Shown here piece by piece: positions 1 through 6,938 of a DNA stretch of 8,961 nucleotides. The stretch spans positions 1-8,961 of the forward strand of contig CADCUW010000689.1 of the NCBI GenBank assembly GCA_902805985.1, in the 5' to 3' direction. The stretch is from an uncultured Rubrobacteraceae bacterium. Its GTDB lineage: Bacteria; Actinomycetota; Rubrobacteria; Rubrobacterales; Rubrobacteraceae. The notes beneath the pieces were generated by a model that saw nothing but the letters and a program-made list of their open reading frames with translations, had not been told where the DNA came from and did not search any database. Within the stretch, counting starts at the first letter, position 1, and each line of letters starts with the position of its first letter. The translations under genes and the position numbers were made by a program.

Positions 1-2
1 GC

Positions 3-989
3 GCCGTGATGGAGACAGCCGACGGCGCTGGCCTCGTCACCTCCGAGCTCTCGCGATCCTGCATCGAGATGGTCTCCCCGGTCTTCGAGACGGTCTCGGA
101 CCTGGCGCGGGAGCTGCCCGTCCTGCGACGCCGGGTCGCGGAGATGGCGCGCGGCGCGGGCGTCGAGATCGTCGGGTCCGGGACCCATCCCTTCTCCGAG
201 CCGACAGAGCAGCCCCTCGCCGAGGGCGCGCACAACCGGCGCCTGGAGGACGAGATGGGCTGGGTGGCCCGCACCCAGGCCATCTACGGCCTCCACGTCC
301 ACATCGCCGTGCCGGACGGGGAGGCGGCGATAGGGGCCGTCAATGAGCTCGCCCGGCGGGTGCCGCTCCTCGTCGCGCTCTCGGCCAACTCGCCTTACTG
401 GCGCGGCTCGGACACCAGCCTCGCCTCTACCCGAAGCAAGATCTTCGAGATGTTCCCGCGTTCGGGCCTGCCCCCCGCCTTCCGGGCCTGGGAAGACTTC
501 GTGCTTCACGTCGAAACCCTCGTGGCCTCCGGCAGCATCCCGGACGCGTCCTGGTGCTGGTGGGACGCCCGCCCCCACCCCAAGTTCGGCACGGTCGAGC
601 TGCGCGCACCCGACGTTCAGACCGACGCCTCCCACACATCAGCCCTCGTCGCCCTCGTCCAGTGCCTCGTCGCCGGCGCCGACGGCCGCGCCCCCGAAGA
701 CCCGCTCTTTATCGCCGAGAACAAGTGGCGGGCGGTCCGCCGCGGCATGGACGCCACCTTCTACGACTTCGCCAGCGGGAGGTCCATCCCGGCCCGCCAG
801 CTCGCGCGCGAGCTGGCGGAGGAGTTGCGCCCCATCTCCCAGGACCTCCGCTGCGAGGCCGAGTTGGAGAGCATAATCGAGATCGTCGAGCGCGGCGACG
901 GGGCCGGGCTCCAACGCGCGGCGTTCGAGAGGAACGGCTCGCTCGAAGACCTCGTGGATCATCTCGCCGGGGCAACAGTCCCCCGTTGA
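3..989 (+). CDS. YbdK-family carboxylate-amine (glutamate-cysteine) ligase, 5' end cut by window
   Basis: The protein matches the GCS2/YbdK family, ATP-dependent enzymes that join the gamma-carboxyl of glutamate to an amine such as cysteine in the cytoplasm. Visible family motifs, in order (counting from GTG at base 6): SRSCIEMVSP (residues 16-25), GSGTHPFSEP (57-66), GLHVHIAVPDG (95-105), the ALSANSPYWRGSDT stretch, WWDARPHPKFGTVELRAPD, and ENKWRAVRRGMDA. These cover the substrate and metal-binding core to the C-terminus. The usual N-terminus with a GVEEEF-like motif is absent and the frame is open to the left edge, so about 40 residues lie outside the window; GTG at 6 and ATG at 9 are internal codons, not starts. 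The stop is TGA at 987. YbdK proteins often have weak or unknown in vivo activity, so a role in thiol synthesis is possible but not shown. Confidence 0.88.
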   Translation, partial: AVMETADGAGLVTSELSRSCIEMVSPVFETVSDLARELPVLRRRVAEMARGAGVEIVGSGTHPFSEPTEQPLAEGAHNRRLEDEMGWVARTQAIYGLHVHIAVPDGEAAIGAVNELARRVPLLVALSANSPYWRGSDTSLASTRSKIFEMFPRSGLPPAFRAWEDFVLHVETLVASGSIPDASWCWWDARPHPKFGTVELRAPDVQTDASHTSALVALVQCLVAGADGRAPEDPLFIAENKWRAVRRGMDATFYDFASGRSIPARQLARELAEELRPISQDLRCEAELESIIEIVERGDGAGLQRAAFERNGSLEDLVDHLAGATVPR

Positions 990-996
990 ACGGCGC

Positions 997-1017
997 GGGC
1001 GGGTTTGAAACCCGCCC
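997..1017. terminator. Palindrome 8 bases past the ligase stop; possible bidirectional terminator
   Basis: Ten-base arms (GGGCGGGTTT / AAACCCGCCC) pair perfectly around one base, starting 7 bases after the TGA at 987-989. The stem would be very stable, with a realistic loop of TTGAA after the inner pairs open. There is no T run after it, so it would be a weak or non-canonical intrinsic terminator; its place just after a stop between convergent genes supports a role in ending transcription. Confidence 0.45.
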
Positions 1018-1162
1018 CTACGGGCCTGCGGGATCGACGCACGACCGCGGCAATCTTGACGACACGGCCGAAAGGCGTTTGGGACGGCGCCACCCGCAAA
1101 AAACCGGAAGTTGCCGAAGCCAACGTGCTGAGAGGCGTGAAGCACCGGGCTGAAAGCGTAGG

Positions 1163-1175
1163 CTCGCGAAGCGAG
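1163..1175 (-). terminator. Short hairpin just after the antiporter stop
   Basis: CTCGC and GCGAG pair around a three-base loop, 7 bases beyond the antiporter stop codon on the minus strand. No T run follows directly; the nearest one on that strand is the T6 at 1103-1098, about 60 bases further. It may help end antiporter transcription, but the stem is only 5 bp. Confidence 0.3.
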
Positions 1176-1182
1176 AGGCCCG

Positions 1183-2781
1183 CTACCCTCCGATGCGGGA
1201 TTCTTCCAGGTCGAGGTCGCGTTCGATGCGGCGCATGGTCTCGGGGCTGATCTCGCCGACGTTGCGCATGCGGATGATGGCGCTCCTCTCGGCCTCTATG
1301 AGGTCCCGACGCCACCCGCGCCAGTTGGCGGAGCTCTGGGCGTACTCCTCGGTCATGCCGCCGGCCTCGATGCCGGCCTCGTAGCGTGCGATGCGGTCCT
1401 CGTAGTACTCGCGCATGCCCCGTTCCCTCTCCGGGGAGAGGCCGGTCTGCGCGCAGAGCCGGTCCAGCCGGTTTAGGGCGGAGCGGGCGCCGCTTAGGCG
1501 GGCCCGCAGCTCCGAGATCCGGCCGGCGTCCCCGTCCTCCCTGAAGCCGAGCGCCCTTATGAGGAACGGCAGGGTGAGACCTTGCAGTACGAGCGTCGCG
1601 AGGATCACGGCGAAGGTGATAAAGAGGACGAGGTCGCGGCCTTCGAGCGGGGTCCCGTCCACGGTGTTGAGGGGCACGGTGAGGGCGGCCGCCAGGGAGA
1701 CCGCGCCTCGCATCCCGCTCCAGCTCATCATCAGGTACTCTCGCCAAGTGCCGCGCAGGTACCTGCTGCGGAAGAGCCGGTCGAAGACGGGGTGCAGGAA
1801 CGGCACCGTAAAGAAGAAGGCCAGGCGCGCCCCCAGCACCACGACGTAGACCAGGGCGGCGTAGAAGAGGATCTGGGGTACCGTGTACTCCCCGAGGTTG
1901 TCCTTGTCCAGGATCGAGGGGAGCTGTTGGCCGAGAAGGATGAAGAGCATCGCCTCCAGCACGAAGATCAGCACCCCCCAGAAAGCTTGGGCCTGGATGC
2001 GCGTGGAGGCGTCGGCGAAGAGCCTCGGGGCCCTCCACCCTTGCGCGAGGCCGTAGGTGACCACGGCGAGGATGCCAGAGACGTGCAGGAAGTCCTCCGC
2101 GAGGATGTAGATACCGTAGGGGATCAAGACCGAGAGGGTTATCTGGATCGAGGCGTCCTTCAGACGGTTCCACAGGGGCATGACGGTGAAGACCATGACC
2201 AGGCCGACGAGGATGCCGCCCCCGGCGACGAGCAGAAAGTTCAGGCCTGCGTCGGCCCACGAGAAGGCCGTGGACCCCGCCGCGACACCCACGGCCACCC
2301 GGAAGGCCACGAGGCCCGTGCCGTCGTTTATCAGGCTCTCGCCGCCGACTACCGTGCCCACGCGCTCGGGCACGCCGAGGCGTCGGAAGATCGCCTCCGC
2401 CGCAATCGGGTCGGTGGGCGAGAGGATCGCCCCGAGCACGAACGCCACGGGCCACGACAGCCCCACGACGAAGTGGGCGACGGCGGCGACCGCGAAGATC
2501 GTCGCGAGCACGAGGCCGACGGCGAGCAGGGAGATCGCCCGCAGGTGGGCGTGCAGGTCCAGCGGCGAGGAGAAGAAGCCGGCCGAGTTCAGGAGCGGCG
2601 GCAGGAAGACCACGAAGATCACCTCCGGCGGTATCTCCACCGTCGGCAGCCCGGGCGCGAAGCCGAGCGCGAGCCCACCGAGCACCAGGAAGATCGGGTA
2701 CGGCACCTTGAGCACGCGGGCCAACTGCGCCAGCAAGGCCGCGGCCCCGAGCAGGAAGATGAGCGATTCGATCTGGTCCAT
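1183..2781 (-). CDS. CPA1-family Na+/H+ antiporter (NhaP type), 532 aa
   Basis: This is a cation:proton antiporter of the inner membrane, exchanging internal Na+ (or K+) for external H+. The first ~420 residues are a series of about 12 hydrophobic segments. The FLPPLL motif is at 59-64, SPTDP at 121-125 with Asp124, and ESLINDGTGL at 148-157 with Asn152-Asp153, the ND pair typical of CPA1 proteins. Residues ~420-532 form a charged, probably helical cytoplasmic tail (ELRARLSGARSALNRLDRL, then RRDLIEAERSAIIRMRN and RRIERDLDLEESR), as in the bacterial NhaP-like group where the tail is regulatory. Length is normal for the family. The ATG at 2781 is preceded by an AGAGAG purine stretch about 6 bases upstream; a second ATG four bases further out is in another frame. 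The gene is divergent from the anion symporter at 2918. Ion preference cannot be read from the sequence. Confidence 0.93.
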   Translation of the reverse strand: MDQIESLIFLLGAAALLAQLARVLKVPYPIFLVLGGLALGFAPGLPTVEIPPEVIFVVFLPPLLNSAGFFSSPLDLHAHLRAISLLAVGLVLATIFAVAAVAHFVVGLSWPVAFVLGAILSPTDPIAAEAIFRRLGVPERVGTVVGGESLINDGTGLVAFRVAVGVAAGSTAFSWADAGLNFLLVAGGGILVGLVMVFTVMPLWNRLKDASIQITLSVLIPYGIYILAEDFLHVSGILAVVTYGLAQGWRAPRLFADASTRIQAQAFWGVLIFVLEAMLFILLGQQLPSILDKDNLGEYTVPQILFYAALVYVVVLGARLAFFFTVPFLHPVFDRLFRSRYLRGTWREYLMMSWSGMRGAVSLAAALTVPLNTVDGTPLEGRDLVLFITFAVILATLVLQGLTLPFLIRALGFREDGDAGRISELRARLSGARSALNRLDRLCAQTGLSPERERGMREYYEDRIARYEAGIEAGGMTEEYAQSSANWRGWRRDLIEAERSAIIRMRNVGEISPETMRRIERDLDLEESRIGG

Positions 2782-2866
2782 GCATTCTCTCTAAACGCCG
2801 TAGGTACAGCCTTCCGAGAGGATCTTATATCATGCCCGCTCCGGGCAAAGAGGGCCACAGAACCGC

Positions 2867-2872
2867 TATACT
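2867..2872 (+). promoter_or_regulatory. Candidate -10 box (TATACT) for the anion symporter
   Basis: TATACT differs from TATAAT at one position and stands out in GC-rich DNA. It would start transcription near 2879, giving a leader of about 39 bases that contains the GAGGGAGGAG ribosome site at 2904-2913. The -35 region (around 2844-2849, GGCAAA) is poor. Confidence 0.4.
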
Positions 2873-2903
2873 GCGCCGCAGGGTAGGGAAGCATGTTTCG
2901 CGT

Positions 2904-2913
2904 GAGGGAGGAG
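2904..2913 (+). promoter_or_regulatory. Ribosome binding site deciding the TTG start of the symporter
   Basis: GAGGGAGGAG is a strong Shine-Dalgarno match ending 4 bases before TTG at 2918. The same frame has a TGA stop at 2903-2905, so no earlier start is possible apart from an ATT at 2915, and the next ATG is well inside the protein. This fixes TTG as the start. Confidence 0.65.
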
Positions 2914-2917
2914 CATT

Positions 2918-4513
2918 TTGACCGAAGAAGTGAGGCCCGGGGGCACCTACAAGACCCTCGCAGAGCAGAGAGAGGTCCTGACCCCGGCGGAGGAACGGTT
3001 CGAGCGGCTACGCCAGACGAGCGGCCTCATTCTCGGCCCCATCGTCTTCCTCATCATGTACTTCCTGCCGCTGCCGCTCGACGCCAACCAGCAGACCCTG
3101 GCCGCCATCCTCTCTTTCACCATCGTCTACTGGCTCTCTGAGGCAATCCCGATCCCGGTGACGGCGGTACTCGCGCTCGCCCTGTGCGTTGTCTTCAACG
3201 TCCCCGGCGTGGGGCCGAACGCCGACGACGCGCCGGGCGACGTGGTCTTCGGGGGCTTTATAGACCCCGTGATCTTCCTGTTCATCGGGGCTTTCATCAT
3301 CGCGCAGGCCATGATCACGCACGGCCTGGACAAGCGCTTCGCCTTCCTCGTTCTCTCGATCCCCGGCGTCGCGAAATCCACCTACGGCATCATCATAGCC
3401 TTCGGCGCGATAGCCGCTCTCTTAAGCGCGTTTATCTCGAACACCACCACCGCCGCCATGCTCCTGCCCATCGGACTCGGCATGATGGGTGCCTTGGGCG
3501 GCATGGTCAAGGAGCAGTCCGGCTCGGACAAGGACACGAGCCGGCTGCGCTTCGGCACGGCGCTCATGCTCATGATCTCCTACGGCGCCGGCGTCGGGGG
3601 GCTTCTCACCCCGATAGGCACCCCGCCGAACCTTATAGGCATAGCCTTTATCGAGGAGGAGACGGGCGTCAGGATCACCTTCTTCGACTGGGTCCTCACC
3701 GCGGCCCCGATAGTCCTCCTGATGTTCATAGCCCTTTGCGTCATCCTGATCCTCCTCAACCGCCCCGAGACGCGTCGCCTGGAGGGCGCGGAGGAGTTCA
3801 TCGCCGAGCAACGCAGCGGCCTCGGCTCCTTCTCTACCGGCGAGCGCAACACCCTCATCGCCTTCGCCGTCGCCGTTTCGCTCTGGGTGCTCCCCGGCCT
3901 TACGGCCCTGATCTTCGGCGACGAGTCCACGGTCTACAGCTTCCTCTACAGCCGTCTTGACGAGGGCACGGTCGCCATCATCGGGGCGGCGCTACTGTTC
4001 CTGCTGCCAATAAACTGGGCCGAGCGGCGCTTCACGATGAACTGGAACGAGGCCGCCCGCATAGACTGGGGGACGGTCATCCTCTTCGGCTGCGGCATCG
4101 CGCTCGGTACGCTCCTCTCGGACACCGGCCTCGCCGAGGTCATCGGCACGGGCATCGCCGACGCCTTCGGCTTCACGAGCCTGCTCGCGGTCTCCGCCGT
4201 CTCCGCGCTCATCGCGATAATTATCTCCGAGACGACCTCCAACACGGCGTCCGCGACCATCGTGGTCCCCATCGTGATCCCGATAGCCGCGGCGGCGGGA
4301 TTGGACCCGCTCGTCCCGGCGCTGGCTGCGGTCTTCGGGGCGTCCTTTGGCTTCATGATGCCGGTCTCGACCCCGCAGAACGCCGTCGTGTACGGCTCCG
4401 GCATGATCCCCATAACCAAGATGGTCCGCTCGGGGATATTCTTCGACGTGATCGGCTTGATCCTTATAGTCCTCCTGATCCCGATAATGGCCGGGATCGT
4501 CCTGGCGGCCTAG
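2918..4513 (+). CDS. DASS/SLC13-family sodium:anion symporter, 531 aa
   Basis: This is a divalent anion:Na+ symporter of the inner membrane, a family that imports C4-dicarboxylates or sulfate with Na+. The two-fold repeat of the family is clear. Repeat one has the Ser-Asn-Thr motif at 174-176 (ISNTTTAAMLLP) and GTPPN at 234-238. Repeat two has Ser-Asn-Thr at 441-443 (TSNTASATIVVPI) and STPQN at 484-488. In structures of the family these loops bind Na+ and the substrate carboxylates. Hydrophobic segments run from about 36 to 531, after a charged N-terminal stretch of ~35 residues, with a soluble loop near 285-310. Length is normal for the family. The start is TTG with a strong ribosome site 4 bases upstream. 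It is divergent from the Na+/H+ antiporter, so the two may balance sodium flux. Whether the substrate is dicarboxylate or sulfate cannot be decided from the sequence. Confidence 0.92.
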   Translation: MTEEVRPGGTYKTLAEQREVLTPAEERFERLRQTSGLILGPIVFLIMYFLPLPLDANQQTLAAILSFTIVYWLSEAIPIPVTAVLALALCVVFNVPGVGPNADDAPGDVVFGGFIDPVIFLFIGAFIIAQAMITHGLDKRFAFLVLSIPGVAKSTYGIIIAFGAIAALLSAFISNTTTAAMLLPIGLGMMGALGGMVKEQSGSDKDTSRLRFGTALMLMISYGAGVGGLLTPIGTPPNLIGIAFIEEETGVRITFFDWVLTAAPIVLLMFIALCVILILLNRPETRRLEGAEEFIAEQRSGLGSFSTGERNTLIAFAVAVSLWVLPGLTALIFGDESTVYSFLYSRLDEGTVAIIGAALLFLLPINWAERRFTMNWNEAARIDWGTVILFGCGIALGTLLSDTGLAEVIGTGIADAFGFTSLLAVSAVSALIAIIISETTSNTASATIVVPIVIPIAAAAGLDPLVPALAAVFGASFGFMMPVSTPQNAVVYGSGMIPITKMVRSGIFFDVIGLILIVLLIPIMAGIVLAA

Positions 4514-4639
4514 GAGGGAGGCTCTCAGGTCTGAGGCTTTGAGGTTTTGGGGTTACCCGGCGGGAAGGGCTCCTGGCTGCCGTCCTCCGAGTGAGAGATG
4601 ACCCATGCGCCGACCCCTCCCCGGGGTCATAATCCGCGT
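4514..4639 (+). promoter_or_regulatory. Intergenic gap with candidate leaderless promoter (CATAAT at 4628-4633)
   Basis: This gap follows the symporter stop. It opens with a G/T-rich stretch containing a 4-bp hairpin CTCA-GGTC-TGAG (near 4524-4535) followed by GGTTTT, at best a weak terminator. It ends with CATAAT at 4628-4633, a five-of-six match to the -10 consensus. A start 7 bases downstream would fall on the A of ATG 4640, which would give a leaderless mRNA, common in actinobacteria. No convincing -35 is seen and no Shine-Dalgarno lies at the right distance from ATG 4640. Confidence 0.35.
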
Positions 4640-6349
4640 ATGAGACCGAAACTGATCCTCGGCCCGCTCCTGCGCTACGCCGGCGAAACCGACGCCACGA
4701 TCTGGGTGGAGACGGACGCCCCCTGCGCGGTCGAGGTGACCGCTAACGGCCTGCCAGACGGCCTGCCGAACGGTCTGCCGAACGGCCCCCAGCACCGCTC
4801 CCCCACCTTCACCGTCGAAGGCCACCACTACGCCCTGGTCCGTCTAACGGGCCTGCGACCGGCCTCCCTCTACGAGTACTCGGTCAAACTGGACGGCGCT
4901 ACGGTCTGGCCGGAGGAGAACGCGGGCTTCCCGCCTTCGACCATAAAGACCACCGGCTCGGACGGGGAGCTCGTCCTGGCGTACGGCTCCTGCCGCGTCG
5001 CCGTCCCGCACGAGCCGCCCTACACCCTGGAGCGCGGCACCGTCAGGCGCGGCGGTCTGGACGGCCGGCGCTTCGAGCGGGACGCCCTCTTCGCCCTGGC
5101 CCACGAGATAAAGGACAGCCCCAGGGACACGTGGCCCGACGCCCTCCTGATGCTAGGGGACCAAATCTACGCGGACGAGCCATCTCCAGGGGCCCTCGAG
5201 TTCATCAAGTCCCGCCGCGACCCGGAACACCCGCCCGGCGTCGCGGACTTCGAGGAGTATACGCGCCTCTACCACGAAGCCTGGGGCCACCCGACCATGC
5301 GATGGCTCCTCTCGACCATCCCCTCGGCCATGATCTTCGACGACCACGACGTCCACGACGACTGGAACACCTCGAAGGCTTGGGTGGAGAAGATGCGCGA
5401 CGAGCCCTGGTGGGAGGAGCGCATCGTCGGGGCTTTTTCGTCGTACTGGATCTACCAGCACCTCGGCAACCTCTCCCCCGGGGAGCTAGAGGACAGCGAC
5501 CTCTACCGCCGCATCCTGAGATCCGACGACGCCACCCGCGTCCTGCGCGAGTTCGCCTACCAGGCCGATCGCCAGGTCGAGGGAACGCGCTGGAGCTACC
5601 ACCGCGACTTCGGCAACGTGCGCCTGATAGTCGCCGACTCCCGCGCGGGCCGAATCCTCACCCCGGGCAAACGCTCGATGCTGGACGCGCGGGAGTGGGA
5701 GTGGCTCCGCGAGAAGGTCACGGGAGACTTCGACCATCTCCTCTTCGGAACCTCGATGCCGTTCCTCCTCTCCCCGGGCTTCCACCACCTCGAGGCGGCG
5801 AGCGAGGCGATCTGTGACGGCGCCCTCGGACGCCCGGCGGCCAGGTTCGGCGAGTTCCTGCGCCAGCACGTGGACCTGGAGCACTGGCCCGCCTTCCACG
5901 CCTCCTTCAACGCCCTTGCCTCCCTCCTCCACTCAGTCGCCGCCGGCGAACGCTCGGAGGGCGAGGCCCCTGCCTCCGTGGTCGTCCTCTCCGGCGACGT
6001 CCATCACGGCTACCTCGCCAGAGCGACCTTCGCCAACGGCACCCACAACCCCGTCTACCAGGCCGTCGGCTCCCCTTTGCGCAACCCTCTAGGCACCCCC
6101 GAACGCCTCTTCATGCGCGCTGGATGGTCGTGGCCGGTGGAGCGGTTCGGCCGCTGGCTCTCCCGCCTCTCCGGCGTCACCGACCCGCGCGTCCGCTGGC
6201 GTCTGGTCCACAGGTTCCCCTGGTTCGACAACCACATCTCCACCCTGAGGCTCAGCAAACGCCGCGCCGTCCTCAAGGTCGAGAAAACGACCCCCGAGAC
6301 CGCCGGAGAGCCGCACCTGGAGAGGATCCTCGAGAAGAGGCTCTCCTAG
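4640..6349 (+). CDS. PhoD-like metallophosphatase (alkaline phosphatase D family), 569 aa
   Basis: A metal-dependent phosphoesterase of the PhoD-like group. An N-terminal beta-rich domain (residues ~1-105, ending near TIKTTG) resembles the Fn3-like PhoD N-domain. The catalytic domain has GSCR at 116-119, GDQIYADE at 173-180, DDHDVHDDWN at 234-243, VADSRAGR around 331-338 and SGDVHHGYLA at 451-460; these Asp, Asn and His residues are the expected metal ligands. Unlike classic Bacillus PhoD there is no Tat or Sec signal peptide, so it is probably cytoplasmic; such homologues are common but their substrates are largely unknown. I chose ATG 4640 because family-like sequence (LILGPLLRY) begins immediately after it. 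An in-frame ATG at 4598 would add 14 Pro/His/Arg-rich residues that look unlike coding sequence and has only an abutting GAGAG upstream. A 12-base repeat lies in the N-domain. The cupin gene follows after 107 bases and may be co-transcribed. Confidence 0.88.
   Translation: MRPKLILGPLLRYAGETDATIWVETDAPCAVEVTANGLPDGLPNGLPNGPQHRSPTFTVEGHHYALVRLTGLRPASLYEYSVKLDGATVWPEENAGFPPSTIKTTGSDGELVLAYGSCRVAVPHEPPYTLERGTVRRGGLDGRRFERDALFALAHEIKDSPRDTWPDALLMLGDQIYADEPSPGALEFIKSRRDPEHPPGVADFEEYTRLYHEAWGHPTMRWLLSTIPSAMIFDDHDVHDDWNTSKAWVEKMRDEPWWEERIVGAFSSYWIYQHLGNLSPGELEDSDLYRRILRSDDATRVLREFAYQADRQVEGTRWSYHRDFGNVRLIVADSRAGRILTPGKRSMLDAREWEWLREKVTGDFDHLLFGTSMPFLLSPGFHHLEAASEAICDGALGRPAARFGEFLRQHVDLEHWPAFHASFNALASLLHSVAAGERSEGEAPASVVVLSGDVHHGYLARATFANGTHNPVYQAVGSPLRNPLGTPERLFMRAGWSWPVERFGRWLSRLSGVTDPRVRWRLVHRFPWFDNHISTLRLSKRRAVLKVEKTTPETAGEPHLERILEKRLS
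4746..4787 (+). repeat. 12-base tandem microrepeat inside the phosphatase gene
   Basis: Three and a half copies of ACGGCCTGCCRR (4746-4757, 4758-4769, 4770-4781, 4782-4787) encode N/D-G-L-P repeated, residues ~36-49 of the protein. The unit is a multiple of three, so copy change keeps the frame. The first two copies share their first 10 bases exactly, which suggests recent duplication by slippage. It falls in a probable surface turn of the N-terminal beta domain. Confidence 0.75.
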
Positions 6350-6367
6350 AGGTTTTCCTAGAGGTTT
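6344..6367 (+). repeat. 12-base tandem duplication over the phosphatase stop codon
   Basis: TCCTAGAGGTTT occurs twice in a row at 6344-6355 and 6356-6367. The first copy carries the TAG stop of the phosphatase gene. The duplication leaves the protein unchanged because the stop lies in the first copy. No stable hairpin goes with it. Confidence 0.7.
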
Positions 6368-6442
6368 CGGGCTTCGGGAAGAGCGGTCCGGCCCGTCAAC
6401 TGGTAGCCTCAAACCAGAAGAGGCCCCAACACCCGTCAGACC

Positions 6443-6452
6443 GGGGGGAGGA
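6443..6452 (+). promoter_or_regulatory. Ribosome binding site deciding the TTG start of the cupin
   Basis: GGGGGGAGGA ends 4 bases before TTG at 6457. The cupin frame is open much further upstream, through the phosphatase gene in another frame, but no family-like sequence lies there, so this site fixes the true start. Confidence 0.6.
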
Positions 6453-6456
6453 CCCA

Positions 6457-6855
6457 TTGAGAATCGTGACGCCAGACGGCATGCTGACGAGGCGCGGTCC
6501 CGAGGACTGGTTCACCGGTGCGGTCTGGATGGACGCCTCCCCCGCCGGCCCCTCCCCGGACGCGAGCGTCTTTCGGGTCTTCTTCGGGCCGGGGGCGAGG
6601 ACGAACTGGCACACGCACCCGGAGGGCCAGGTCCTGTTCATCCTCACGGGCACCTGCCGCGTCGCCAGGGAGGGCGAGCCGCCCGTGAACGTCGAAGCCG
6701 GGGGCGTCGTCTACTTTGCCCCGAACGAGAAGCACTGGCACGGCGCCGACCCCGACTCCTACATGGTCCACGCGGCCGTCAACCCCGCGGCCAACTCCGG
6801 CGGCGGCACCAACTGGCTCGAACCCGTCACCGACCGGCAATACTCCGGGGCCTGA
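6457..6855 (+). CDS. Single-domain cupin protein, 132 aa
   Basis: A small beta-barrel cupin (COG1917-like). Motif one is GARTNWHTHPEGQVLFILTG, about residues 46-65, giving metal ligands His52, His54 and Gln58; Gln replaces the usual Glu. Motif two is APNEKHWHGA (88-97), giving His93. The C-terminal ending (NWLEPVTDRQY) is typical of a group of stand-alone cupins often annotated near carboxymuconolactone decarboxylase proteins, so a metal-bound cytoplasmic enzyme is likely, but the substrate is unknown. There is no signal peptide or second domain. The start is TTG 6457 with a strong ribosome site 4 bases upstream; earlier in-frame codons overlap the phosphatase gene and are ignored. The gene is followed by a hairpin and converges on the peptidase gene. 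Confidence 0.85.
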   Translation: MRIVTPDGMLTRRGPEDWFTGAVWMDASPAGPSPDASVFRVFFGPGARTNWHTHPEGQVLFILTGTCRVAREGEPPVNVEAGGVVYFAPNEKHWHGADPDSYMVHAAVNPAANSGGGTNWLEPVTDRQYSGA

Positions 6856-6879
6856 TCAGGCCCCCAACCGACAAGAGAC

Positions 6880-6897
6880 CGGGCTGCCAGCAGCCCG
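6880..6897. terminator. Hairpin between cupin and peptidase genes
   Basis: CGGGCTG and CAGCCCG pair over 7 bp around a CCAG loop, 24 bases after the cupin stop and 41 bases beyond the peptidase stop. It is followed by CTTGGGG, not a T run, and further G/C-rich inverted segments (GGCCGG / CCGGCC) lie at about 6913-6937. Its place between convergent genes suggests a two-way terminator of the T-less kind. Confidence 0.45.
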
Positions 6898-6938
6898 CTT
6901 GGGGCCGGGGAGACGGCCGGAGCCGAGCCCGGCCGGTT

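Larger units (their letters stand above)
990..1182. repeat. Intergenic block with strong palindrome, possible dispersed repeat
   Basis: This 193-base gap lies between two convergent genes. It holds a near-perfect palindrome at 997-1017 with arms GGGCGGGTTT and AAACCCGCCC around a single central G, followed by CCTACGGG. It also has an A6 run at 1098-1103 and a hairpin at 1163-1175. On the minus strand the block stays open for translation in frame with no stop, giving a string rich in R, S, T and P with a VGAGFKPAR segment; I read this as a repeat that lacks stops, not a gene. GC-rich palindromes of the kind GGGGCGGGTTTNAAACCCGCCCC are known as dispersed elements in various bacterial genomes, so I infer a REP-like element that may also end transcription from both sides. 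Only one copy is present here, so dispersal cannot be shown from this window. Confidence 0.55.
2782..2917. promoter_or_regulatory. Divergent control region between antiporter and anion symporter
   Basis: These 136 bases separate two divergent transporter genes and must hold both promoters. It is locally less GC-rich than its flanks. For the plus strand the best -10 is TATACT at 2867-2872. For the minus strand the best -10 is TATAAG (reverse complement of 2824-2829). Neither has a good -35 at 17 bases. An inverted repeat GCCCG-CTC-CGGGC lies at 2834-2846, between the two -10 boxes, and could be an operator. The roles are inferred from position. Confidence 0.5.

Noticed and set aside
959..2785. 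Long minus-strand open frame of 608 codons overlapping the antiporter
   Set aside because: It is Arg/Pro/Gly-rich and reads over the antiporter gene in another frame; the antiporter frame has full family motifs. High GC keeps stops rare in shadow frames.
1582..2886. 434-codon plus-strand open frame opposite the antiporter
   Set aside because: Composition is Glu/Gly/Arg/Asp-rich with no domain pattern; it is the antisense shadow of the antiporter gene.
6400..6417. CTGGT/ACCAG hairpin between phosphatase and cupin genes
   Set aside because: Five-bp stem with an 8-base loop and no T run; too weak to call a terminator or operator.
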